Shown piece by piece: positions 1 to 6,106 of a stretch of DNA of 10,232 nucleotides. The notes below the pieces were generated by a model. That model was not told the origin of the DNA, did no database searches, and saw only the letters and a program-made list of their open reading frames with translations. The DNA lies in the NCBI GenBank assembly GCA_002509665.1, contig DADN01000247.1, forward strand, positions 1 through 10,232, in the 5' to 3' direction. A program made the position numbers and the translations under genes. The first letter of the stretch is position 1; every line of letters begins with the position of its first letter. Source of the stretch: Methanobacterium sp. UBA8. Lineage in GTDB: Archaea; Methanobacteriota; Methanobacteria; Methanobacteriales; Methanobacteriaceae.

Positions 1-99
1 TTCAATTTCAGGGAACATGCGATCATGATTGGTGAGGACTAATTTATGAAGTTTGGAACCGCATAAATCACAGTAATCATGCTTCATCTTTTTGGTCAT
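1..99 (-). CDS. Probable SAM-dependent methyltransferase, N-terminal fragment (cut by window edge)
   Basis: The frame is open from the left edge to an ATG at 97-99 and gives 33 residues. The visible part starts MTKKMKHDYCDLCGSKL and has a CxxC pair (Cys10, Cys13) followed by a segment containing NHDRMFPEIE. In glycan gene clusters a zinc-type CxxCG start followed by a 'DR..' segment is typical of class I SAM methyltransferases that modify sugars or nucleotide-sugars. That assignment is inference, because the SAM-binding motif lies outside the window. ATG 97-99 is preferred over ATG 85-87 because a GGGAG Shine-Dalgarno site sits 7 nt before it. The start lies inside the 3' end of the upstream glycosyltransferase gene (23-nt overlap), so the two genes are probably co-translated. 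Another zinc-ribbon protein would fit the visible part too. Confidence 0.6.
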   Translation of the reverse strand, partial: MTKKMKHDYCDLCGSKLHKLVLTNHDRMFPEIE

Positions 100-1267
100 G
101 ATCCATCTCCCTGCGTGTGATAAATTCTTCATTGATTATCTGGAAAAGAGAAAGATAGCCCTCTGTAATCCTGTCCCATTGATAATTATTTTTTATTCTA
201 TAGTAAACGTCATCCTTGAGCTTAAGATAACTCTGCTGATGTTTATAAACTGATTTCATTTTTCTAGAGAGTTCTATCTCATTTTTAAAATAAACCGCTG
301 ATGTTCCACAAACTTCACGGTTAAACTGATTATCGTGCGCTATGATTATATTTTTGGAAATTGCAGCCTCTAAAAGAGAAGGATTTGTTCCTCCTACAGA
401 ATGGCCGTGAATATATGCGCAGCAGTTCTGCCGAAGCATATCCAGGAGCTTTTGATTATAAACTGATCCTAAAAACATTACTCCAGGTTGAGTGCATTCT
501 TCTGCCATAGCTTCAATCTCTTCTTTATAAGCTTCACTTGTGAAATCTCCCACCACTACCAATGGAATAGAAATTTCAGCCTGAGTAAATGCATCTATTA
601 TTGTATGAATGTTATTTTCAGGTTCTAATCGTGCGACCACCAGATAATAATCTCCAGGACTCATCTCAATTGAAGTATAAGTTTTAAGAAGCTCCAATGA
701 CTCACCATTCCAGGTAATTCTCTTAGGTATATCAATTCCATATGAAAGATAACTGGTTTTGTCAAGATATTTCTTATCCACATAATTTTTCATTGCCTGA
801 GCGTCTACAATTATTTTATCTGCAAATACAGTTGCCATATCATGATTTATCTTTAAAAGCCACCTTTCCAGTAGACTAAATTTGCTTCTTTGCCACATGA
901 CCCCGTCAATATTAACAATAACCTGAGACTTTCTATTAAGGATCTTAGGGATGAAAAGAAACATGCCCACTTCTATGCCCAAAAAGTATATGAGCTGATG
1001 TTTTCTGCTTAATTTAATCAGGAAATAAATATCAGAGAGATTCTCATAAATTTTTCTTAAGAAATAATTTTTAGGAGGTTTTACAGGGAAATATTCCAGT
1101 TTAGCCCCCTCATAACTATCTTTACGAGACTGCAATGGTTCGTGTTCACAGCTTACAGTGACATCATAACCATTTTTTACCAGATTTTCCGTTAATCCCT
1201 GAGCAAAAGTTTCAAAACCACCATATTTAGCAGGAATACCGCGGCAGCCTATAATTGCAATTTTCAT
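77..1267 (-). CDS. Glycosyltransferase family 4, DUF1972/rhamnosyltransferase type
   Basis: This 396-residue GT-B fold enzyme probably transfers a sugar from an activated donor to a growing surface glycan on the cytoplasmic side. The N-terminal domain has the DUF1972 signature GCRGIPAKYGGFETF (residues 7-21), and the acceptor-side motif NIDGVMWQRSKF lies at 119-130. The C-terminal donor domain has VARLEPENNIHTIIDAF at 211-227 and HGHSVGGTNPSLLEA at 287-301, with Glu300 as the family's conserved donor-binding glutamate. AHDNQFNREV follows at 310-319. All these blocks are usual for the family, and the length (about 370-400 aa) is normal, so the gene looks intact. The start ATG overlaps the stop of the family 2 enzyme upstream (ATGA), which indicates translational coupling. 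Related proteins are often labelled rhamnosyltransferases, but donor and acceptor cannot be read from the sequence. Confidence 0.94.
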   Translation of the reverse strand: MKIAIIGCRGIPAKYGGFETFAQGLTENLVKNGYDVTVSCEHEPLQSRKDSYEGAKLEYFPVKPPKNYFLRKIYENLSDIYFLIKLSRKHQLIYFLGIEVGMFLFIPKILNRKSQVIVNIDGVMWQRSKFSLLERWLLKINHDMATVFADKIIVDAQAMKNYVDKKYLDKTSYLSYGIDIPKRITWNGESLELLKTYTSIEMSPGDYYLVVARLEPENNIHTIIDAFTQAEISIPLVVVGDFTSEAYKEEIEAMAEECTQPGVMFLGSVYNQKLLDMLRQNCCAYIHGHSVGGTNPSLLEAAISKNIIIAHDNQFNREVCGTSAVYFKNEIELSRKMKSVYKHQQSYLKLKDDVYYRIKNNYQWDRITEGYLSLFQIINEEFITRREMDHDQKDEA

Positions 1268-2169
1268 CTTCTCACTCTTCTTGTTTTAATCCAGTAGCTT
1301 AACATTCGTTTGAATATTTTAATTCCATCGTTAAATCCATTTAATTTAGGAGCATCTAATCGGTTTTTATAGTTAATAGGGATTTCTAATACTCTGAAAT
1401 TGTTGATAGAAATCTTTGAAAACATTTCAACCTCTAAATCAAAACCATCGGAATCTATACCTTCCTGTAAAAGGCTTTCTATTACTTTTCTTTGAAATGC
1501 CCAGTAACCAGTACATACATCTGAAACTTTACAAAACAGTATGCTGGCAAAAAAACTCAACATGCGATTACCCACCAGGTTAAATCGGCTTATGGAGCCT
1601 TTTTCACGTTTGCCCAATAGACGCGACCCTAGAACTACATCTGCTTTACCGTCCATTAACGGCTTTAAAAGTTTTTGAGCATCTTCTGGATCATATGTGT
1701 TATCTGCGTCCAGCATTACTATAAAATCAGATTTTACGTTCTGAAAACCTCTTTTTATAGCATGTGCTTTCCCCTGTTTCCTTTCTTTAAGTACATTGGC
1801 CCCTGATTTTTTTGCAACATACGCAGTTTTATCTTTAGAATTGTTATCTACCACAATGACTTTGGATTTTGAATATCTACGGATATTTTTGACCAGGGGA
1901 CCAATGGACTGCTCTTCATTATATGCTGGAAGCAAAAATGTGACATGTCTCATTGAATGATAATATTCCTCGTCAAAAACTCTGTTTACTGTTAGTTTGT
2001 TGCTATATCTTTGAGAATACAGTTCTATATCTTCCAAATAGTTCAATTCATCAAATATTGTGTTTTCGTATAGATTTTTTGAATCCAAAGTGATCCCCTT
2101 CCATTCATATCTATAAGCTCTTATAAATCGTGATATGAATATCATCAAAACATTTAATACTACCGTCAT
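1264..2169 (-). CDS. Glycosyltransferase family 2, polyprenyl-phosphate sugar synthase-like
   Basis: A GT-A domain begins at about residue 74 of 301. It has FLLPAYNEEQSIG (78-90), VVDNNSKDKT (106-115), the metal-binding DAD (154-156) and GSRLLG (181-186). The acceptor-side DVCTGYWAFQR follows at 217-227. This layout resembles dolichyl-phosphate mannose/glucose synthase-like enzymes, which load a sugar on a lipid carrier at the membrane. There is no C-terminal membrane bundle. Residues 1-73 are extra to the core fold: a hydrophobic then basic stretch (2-20) that could bind the membrane surface, followed by an acidic Tyr-rich linker. ATG 2167-2169 is chosen over the adjacent TTG 2170-2172 because it overlaps the stop of an upstream frame as TGATG. 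A start at Met73 (1953) would give only the core but lacks a well-placed Shine-Dalgarno site. The sugar is unknown; the context is surface glycan synthesis. Confidence 0.92.
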   Translation of the reverse strand: MTVVLNVLMIFISRFIRAYRYEWKGITLDSKNLYENTIFDELNYLEDIELYSQRYSNKLTVNRVFDEEYYHSMRHVTFLLPAYNEEQSIGPLVKNIRRYSKSKVIVVDNNSKDKTAYVAKKSGANVLKERKQGKAHAIKRGFQNVKSDFIVMLDADNTYDPEDAQKLLKPLMDGKADVVLGSRLLGKREKGSISRFNLVGNRMLSFFASILFCKVSDVCTGYWAFQRKVIESLLQEGIDSDGFDLEVEMFSKISINNFRVLEIPINYKNRLDAPKLNGFNDGIKIFKRMLSYWIKTRRVRR

Positions 2170-2335
2170 CAAAACATTTCCATGCTTTTCAGGATAGACA
2201 TTCCAGCACTCTTCTGGCCAAACATTTTAATGCATCTCATAATAAACAGCAACATTGTAAAATAGTTAAATTTTGATAGTACAGTTTATACAGGTTAAAT
2301 TTCGCATTTTTACAAATTAAAACAGAATAAACCAT
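2169..2335 (-). pseudogene. Possible frameshifted 3' remnant of an upstream glycan-cluster gene
   Basis: Two short frames adjoin here on the minus strand. One reads MVYSVLICKNAKFNLYKLYY from 2335. The other reads KFNYFTMLLFIMRCIKMFGQ and ends at the TGA 2169-2171 that overlaps the glycosyltransferase start as TGATG. Adding a single A to the AAAA run at 2271-2274 would join them into one frame of about 55 codons. The product is basic, aromatic and hydrophobic, like the C-terminal tail of some membrane-associated glycosyltransferases, but no family is recognised. The stop/start overlap is what is expected at the 3' end of a real upstream operon gene, so a decayed or truncated gene is the favoured reading. 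A short leader peptide (28 codons from ATG 2253-2255) or chance are alternatives. Confidence 0.3.
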
Positions 2336-2753
2336 ATTAAAAATTAATTAGAACTTTAAATTAATTAAAAAATGTATTGACTAATATATTGACTTCAAAT
2401 GTATCCATATTAAAAATAGATATGAGACAATTTTCACAGAGCATAGTCAAAAATATGGACTTATAAAAACCAGTTAATTACTTAATGAACAATAGAACAT
2501 TTTAAAAGCAAATTAAGCAGTAAAAACATACAAAACGATATTTCCTCTTAATTCAAATCTTAATTTTATTTTTAATTCGTATTTATGAAGGAGTAGAAAT
2601 TCTTTTATGTGATGATGTGATATCTATGTTTATACATTATTAACTATCCGTAAAAAATCAGTACAACACTGGAAAATTTAAATCTATTAAACAATTCAGC
2701 ATTTACGCAAAGATAGATGTTAATAAGAAATTTAACAAAAGAGATGAGCATCA
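2336..2753. other. A+T-rich spacer between divergent genes, with short direct repeats
   Basis: I see no convincing gene in this spacer on either strand. It must carry the start signals of the plus-strand sensor gene and perhaps those of the minus-strand glycan operon. Visible structure includes CCATATTAAAAAT twice (2332-2344 and 2405-2417) and TATTGACT twice with a 12-bp period (2375-2382 and 2387-2394). The word TATGAGACAATT at 2421-2432 recurs at 4994-5005, at the edge of the dyad before the DNA-binding gene. Short repeats are expected by chance in such A+T-rich DNA, so none is proof of a binding site. Confidence 0.4.
2673..2685 (+). promoter_or_regulatory. Candidate archaeal TATA element for the sensor gene
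   Basis: AAAATTTAAATCT lies about 70 nt before the sensor gene's ATG. The same 13 bases occur about 50 nt before aroC (8243-8255). A TTTAAAT core is a plausible TATA box in this A+T-rich genome. There is no clear BRE (purine-rich) element directly upstream, and position is the main support. Confidence 0.3.
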
Positions 2754-4337
2754 ATGAATGTAAATGTTCTTTTAATTAAGAATAATATAAATTATCCCCT
2801 GGAGGCAATTGTGGGATTTACTGATCTTCATCTTAAAGATACAATTAATTTAGATGATATTATTGATTTATTAGAAGTTGATGCTTCAGAATTTGATGCT
2901 GTTTTGTTTGAAATAGAATCTTATGATACCTTTGAGAAAGCAACGCTAGATACTATCTCAAAAAAGTGGAATAAACCTGCATTAATTATTATAACCCTGG
3001 CCAAAAATGAGGAATATGTTAAAAAATTAACTGATAATTATTTACTGGTAGAACAGTTAACTCCAATATTATTAGAAAAGTCAGTACTGCTTGCAATTGA
3101 AAAAAAGAAAGTCGATGATTTAAATTGGAAGCTTCAAAATTACGAACAACTTATAGAAGAAGACATTGAAAAAGAAGCTAATCTTAACATTGGAGAATCT
3201 TCATATCTGGAAGAATATGATGATACTATTGATTTAAACCAGGACAATGAATTTTTCAACCACTATGATTCTACTGAATCCGAATTAAAATGGCTTGGAA
3301 TTTTATTAAATGCAGTTCCCTGCGGAATCATTATTTTAGACTGCAGGAAATCACATGAATTTTTTGTAAACAGAGAACTGCTCCAAATGTTTGGTAATGA
3401 TAATTTAGATGATTTTGATATGGAAAAAAATTTGATAAAAATAAATGATATTAATACTCTTAATTTATACGACCTCAATGGTGAAAAAATAGCTGATGAA
3501 GAATTTCCTTCCATCAAGTCTATTATAAGCGGTGAAGACATTGAAAACCTGGAACAAGTTATAAAATACGATGATTACAACGATAAAGCAGTTATTATCA
3601 ACTCATCACCAGTATTTGATAAAACAGGAAATATAATAGCCTCTATCACAGCAATATCTGATGTGTCTAAATTGAAAAATACTGAAAGAGATTTAATAAA
3701 TACAATTAAAGCCAAAAATATAATCTCAGAGGAGTTTAACGATCGAATTCTAAATATTTTACAGACCATGACCAACCTTCTGTGTGTAAACGAAGAACTG
3801 GATCAACCTGAACAGTACAATAAATTCTATATAAATGAAAATAAAATAACTAATGTAGTAGGGTTAAGTTTTATTCAAAATATCCACGAACAACTCCTGT
3901 ATTACGAGGATGTTAAACAGGCCGATTTTAATAAATATGTTCAGAAAATATGCTCTAAACTTCTCAATATTTATGATGCAAATGAATTCATAGATTTGAA
4001 AATAGAAGGTTATGCACCTATGAATTTAGACATTCTACTCCCATGTGGCCTTATTATAAATGACATACTCAATTATAGACTAAGATCATTAACAGACAAT
4101 AGAAAAATTGATTTAATGATTAGATCTAAATCCCAGGATGGTAGAATAACTATAGAAATTATTGACAATGGACCCCGATCTAAAATTCCTATAATGAAAA
4201 ACAGATCAGATGATCTTAAACTCACCCATGCATTATTAGAACAGCTCAGCGGAATAATAAAAATTGAGACTAATAATCAGCAGACTTCATTCTTTATAGA
4301 GATACTATATCTAGATATCAATGATATTTTAAATTAA
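2754..4337 (+). CDS. PAS-domain signalling protein, degenerate histidine kinase with pseudo-receiver
   Basis: This 527-residue protein has no membrane segment or signal peptide, so it should act in the cytoplasm. Residues 1-118 resemble a response-regulator receiver (AVLFEIES at 49-56, ALIIITLAKNEE at 76-87), but Glu53 stands where the phospho-Asp is expected. A charged linker follows (119-177), then a PAS domain at about 178-305 that may sense a ligand. Residues 320-410 align with HisKA_2: IHEQLLYYEDV at 377-387 matches its conserved IHEKLY segment. The usual IHHRVKNNLQ box instead reads EFNDRILNILQ (327-337), so no phospho-accepting His is present. In the ATPase-like end the N-box Asn becomes Tyr441, DNGxG becomes DNGPR (471-475), and the GLG of G2 becomes LKL (488-490). 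Kinase activity is therefore unlikely (inference); a scaffold, inhibitor or phosphomimetic partner is more likely. GAGATGA, about 7 nt upstream, is a weak ribosome site. It converges on a DNA-binding gene 43 nt away. Confidence 0.85.
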   Translation: MNVNVLLIKNNINYPLEAIVGFTDLHLKDTINLDDIIDLLEVDASEFDAVLFEIESYDTFEKATLDTISKKWNKPALIIITLAKNEEYVKKLTDNYLLVEQLTPILLEKSVLLAIEKKKVDDLNWKLQNYEQLIEEDIEKEANLNIGESSYLEEYDDTIDLNQDNEFFNHYDSTESELKWLGILLNAVPCGIIILDCRKSHEFFVNRELLQMFGNDNLDDFDMEKNLIKINDINTLNLYDLNGEKIADEEFPSIKSIISGEDIENLEQVIKYDDYNDKAVIINSSPVFDKTGNIIASITAISDVSKLKNTERDLINTIKAKNIISEEFNDRILNILQTMTNLLCVNEELDQPEQYNKFYINENKITNVVGLSFIQNIHEQLLYYEDVKQADFNKYVQKICSKLLNIYDANEFIDLKIEGYAPMNLDILLPCGLIINDILNYRLRSLTDNRKIDLMIRSKSQDGRITIEIIDNGPRSKIPIMKNRSDDLKLTHALLEQLSGIIKIETNNQQTSFFIEILYLDINDILN

Positions 4338-4343
4338 AGTAAT

Positions 4344-4373
4344 TTTTGATTATTAAGTCTTTTATTATCAAAA
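4344..4373. terminator. Weak bidirectional hairpin between convergent genes
   Basis: TTTTGAT (4344-4350) and ATCAAAA (4367-4373) form a perfect 7-bp inverted repeat around a 16-nt loop. It fills most of the 43-nt gap between two convergent stop codons, and T-rich stretches occur on both strands. The position supports a shared terminator; the low G+C of the stem makes it weak. Confidence 0.35.
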
Positions 4374-4380
4374 TAATAAA

Positions 4381-4953
4381 TTATTTAGATCTAATTGGAT
4401 TTGCTTGATTTTCTAAGACTTCACTTTTCTGAGGTTCCGTTTCCGAATCAATTGAGTCATAGGTACAAAGTAGTGTGCGTGAATTAGATGTTATATATTC
4501 ATGTCCGGTTATATCTTTAATAGCTGCACTAGCGACAGCTTCTACAATACAACTCAGATATACAGAGCCTTCTTTCTGTACTATTAACTGAGGAAGATAA
4601 GAATCTAACGCATCTTCTTTATCCACTATAATTTTGTGATCATTCAATCTGTAATTCACCTTTTCTGCATACTGAATTTCATTTTCGAAATACTGAACTA
4701 CTGAATCCAATATTTCTTCTGGAACATCAGAATCAATATCAATTTTATCTTTAAAGATATTCCATAGATAATTTTTTTCTTCCTCAGAAATATCAGATTT
4801 TTGACTTGTCTGATGTGTAATCCAAAGCTGTATTGCCTCAAGTATAGCTTTTCCATACCAGCCTCTTCTAAAGGCAAACTTTATAGCTGCATTTCTACGA
4901 AAGATCAAATCGATATCTTCAGGTACCGAAATTGTAACCCTATTCACACCCAT
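4381..4953 (-). CDS. Ribbon-helix-helix-like DNA-binding protein with unknown C-terminal domain
   Basis: The first 48 residues look like a ribbon-helix-helix unit. A strand VNRVTISVP (3-11) is followed by two basic helices with FRRNAAIKFAFRRGWYGKAI (18-37) and LEAIQLWI. Such proteins bind DNA as dimers through the strand. Residues 50-165 form an acidic mixed domain with VYLSCIVEAVASAAI (131-145) and two cysteines (135, 163). I do not recognise it; ligand sensing or oligomerisation is a guess. The last 25 residues are polar and probably disordered. The start is set at ATG 4951-4953 (190 aa) because AAGGTGG lies 5 nt upstream. An in-frame ATG at 4990-4992 would add 13 residues but has no ribosome site and would lie next to the dyad at 4995-5020. 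That dyad and two others upstream suggest autoregulation. The gene converges on the pseudokinase gene and may work with it. Confidence 0.8.
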   Translation of the reverse strand: MGVNRVTISVPEDIDLIFRRNAAIKFAFRRGWYGKAILEAIQLWITHQTSQKSDISEEEKNYLWNIFKDKIDIDSDVPEEILDSVVQYFENEIQYAEKVNYRLNDHKIIVDKEDALDSYLPQLIVQKEGSVYLSCIVEAVASAAIKDITGHEYITSNSRTLLCTYDSIDSETEPQKSEVLENQANPIRSK

Positions 4954-4958
4954 TAATA

Positions 4959-4965
4959 CCACCTT
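4959..4965 (-). promoter_or_regulatory. Shine-Dalgarno site that sets the start of the DNA-binding gene
   Basis: AAGGTGG lies 5 nt before ATG 4951-4953 and matches the archaeal anti-SD well. No comparable site precedes the in-frame ATG at 4990-4992, so the shorter protein is preferred. Confidence 0.7.
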
Positions 4966-4994
4966 CAAATTAATTGACTTTTTTATATTCATTT

Positions 4995-5020
4995 ATGAGA
5001 CAATTAAATAATTGTTTCAT
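4995..5020. promoter_or_regulatory. 12-2-12 dyad before the DNA-binding gene, candidate operator
   Basis: The arms are ATGAGACAATTA and TAATTGTTTCAT, separated by AA, with one G-T mismatch. The dyad lies about 42-67 nt upstream of the chosen start codon at 4953, where a repressor site or a 5' leader hairpin would sit. The neighbouring ribbon-helix-helix protein is the natural candidate binder. Binding is inference. Confidence 0.45.
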
Positions 5021-5024
5021 ATCA

Positions 5025-5036
5025 AGTAATATTACT
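5025..5036. promoter_or_regulatory. Perfect 12-nt palindrome AGTAATATTACT
   Basis: AGTAAT/ATTACT is fully symmetric and lies 4 nt from the larger dyad at 4995-5020. It could be a second site in the same operator region. A palindrome this short is weak evidence alone in A+T-rich DNA. Confidence 0.3.
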
Positions 5037-5068
5037 CAACTCAAATAACATTACTTTTTACGTTTAGA

Positions 5069-5093
5069 AATATTGATGAATACAATCAATATT
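5069..5093. promoter_or_regulatory. Perfect 9-bp inverted repeat with 7-nt loop
   Basis: AATATTGAT (5069-5077) and ATCAATATT (5085-5093) flank GAATACA. It is the third dyad within 100 bp upstream of the DNA-binding gene. It could be a distal operator or a hairpin in a long leader RNA. Confidence 0.35.
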
Positions 5094-5582
5094 GCTGCGT
5101 ATGATCTAATTTAACGTTCCAGCATATAAACATATTGTTAAATGCGCCCCCTTTTCTATATACATCTATTAAATGTTTCTAAAAGCAATGACGCACATAT
5201 ATGCATATACTCTTAATATTAAGGTATTAATGATTTTTTAATACTAATTCCAAACTCCATTTCCATATTAACTTATGATACTAAAATAATAAAACGGAAG
5301 TATTACCTCCAATTTGAGTAATTAGATATGAATAATCCTTGATTAAATTTTAAGAAATGTTCAAACATTTTAATAAGTTAACAAACTAATAAATTAGTTA
5401 TAAAAACATTCGAACAGTTATGCAATTAGATGAACTATCAAATTTTTCACATAGTTTGTGACATATATCACTAATAGATCAGCTATTTCCAAACTAGTAA
5501 ATATTAGGTTGTAGGATTACTTAAACTATTAATAAATTAAAGTTCAGATTTTAACTAAAAGTAAAAAGTGAATGGGTTAATA
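5094..5582. other. Long A+T-rich spacer with several small dyads, no gene seen
   Basis: No open frame with a usable start and ribosome site is visible on either strand. A short G/C-rich patch (GCGCCCCC near 5143-5150) followed by CTATATAC could be part of a promoter. Small symmetric elements are frequent: TATATGCATATA (5198-5209), CTTAATATTAAG (5212-5223), GTATTAA/TTAATAC (5224-5244), GGAAGTA/TACCTCC with one mismatch (5296-5310), AAATGTT/AACATTT (5355-5370), AACTAAT/ATTAGTT (5384-5399) and TCACA/TGTGA (5447-5461). The two 7-2-7 elements have centres 29 bp apart. The promoter of the acetyltransferase pair should lie near the right end. Confidence 0.4.
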
Positions 5583-6098
5583 ATGATAATTAAATGCGAT
5601 AAATGTACATTAAGAAAATGGAAAGATTCCGATCTTGAAAGTCTGGTTAAAAATGCCAATAATTACAATGTAGCATCCACTTTAAGAGATGCATTTCCAT
5701 ATCCATATACGGTTGAAGATGGAAAAGAATGGATAGAATTTGCAGGAAATGAAGAATGGGGCCATAATTTTGCAATAATAATAGATGATAAAGCTGTTGG
5801 CTGCATAGGACTTATTGTTGGCAAGGACATAGAAAGGAAATCTTCAGAAGTTGGTTACTGGTTAGGTGAAGACCACTGGGGAAAAGGTATTGTATCTTCT
5901 GCCTTGAAAGGTACCGTAGAATTTGCATTTGATAATTTAGAATTAGAGAGAATTTTTGCAGTCCCTCTCGAACATAACATTGCATCAAGAAAAGTCCTTG
6001 AAAAAAACGATTTTATTCTTGAGGGCATTTTAAGAAGTAGTGTCTTTAAATCTGGAAAAATTCATAATCAAGCTTTATATGCAAGAATTAGAGAATAG
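5583..6098 (+). CDS. GNAT acetyltransferase, RimJ/RimL-like
   Basis: This 171-residue enzyme should move an acetyl group from acetyl-CoA to an amine; the substrate cannot be read from the sequence. The start CTLRKWKDSDLESL and the FPYPYTVEDGKEWI segment are typical of the Acetyltransf_3 (RimJ/RimL-type) group. The acetyl-CoA-binding loop is HWGKGIVSSAL, and the following ERIFAVPLEHNIASRKVLEK is the family's usual 'N.aS..vleK.GF' block, here ending NDFILEG. The length is normal. ATG 5583 is chosen because AAGTGA lies 11 nt upstream. A GTG at 5568 is in frame and would add five residues, but it has no ribosome site. The next gene is another GNAT enzyme starting a few bases after this stop, so the two form an operon. 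Ribosomal-protein, protein N-terminal or small-molecule acetylation all remain possible. Confidence 0.92.
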   Translation: MIIKCDKCTLRKWKDSDLESLVKNANNYNVASTLRDAFPYPYTVEDGKEWIEFAGNEEWGHNFAIIIDDKAVGCIGLIVGKDIERKSSEVGYWLGEDHWGKGIVSSALKGTVEFAFDNLELERIFAVPLEHNIASRKVLEKNDFILEGILRSSVFKSGKIHNQALYARIRE

Positions 6099-6106
6099 TG
6101 TTTATA

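Noticed and set aside
2332..2417. CCATATTAAAAAT direct repeats as possible target-site or CRISPR-like repeats
   Set aside because: There are only two copies 73 bp apart, no regular spacing, no mobile gene nearby, and such A+T-rich 13-mers can recur by chance.
2606..2626. GTGATGATGTGATATC, resembling box C of an archaeal C/D guide RNA
   Set aside because: No CTGA box D or D' follows at a suitable distance on the same strand, so a guide RNA is not supported.
3263..3775. Two minus-strand open frames inside the pseudokinase gene
   Set aside because: They lie fully antisense to a well-supported gene, show no motifs and have no start signals.
4954..4992. Longer form of the DNA-binding protein starting at 4992
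   Set aside because: That start has no Shine-Dalgarno site, while the inner ATG at 4953 has a good one.
5296..5310. GGAGGTAAT on the minus strand, a strong Shine-Dalgarno look-alike
   Set aside because: No ATG, GTG or TTG with an open frame lies at a suitable distance downstream; it is kept only as a small dyad.
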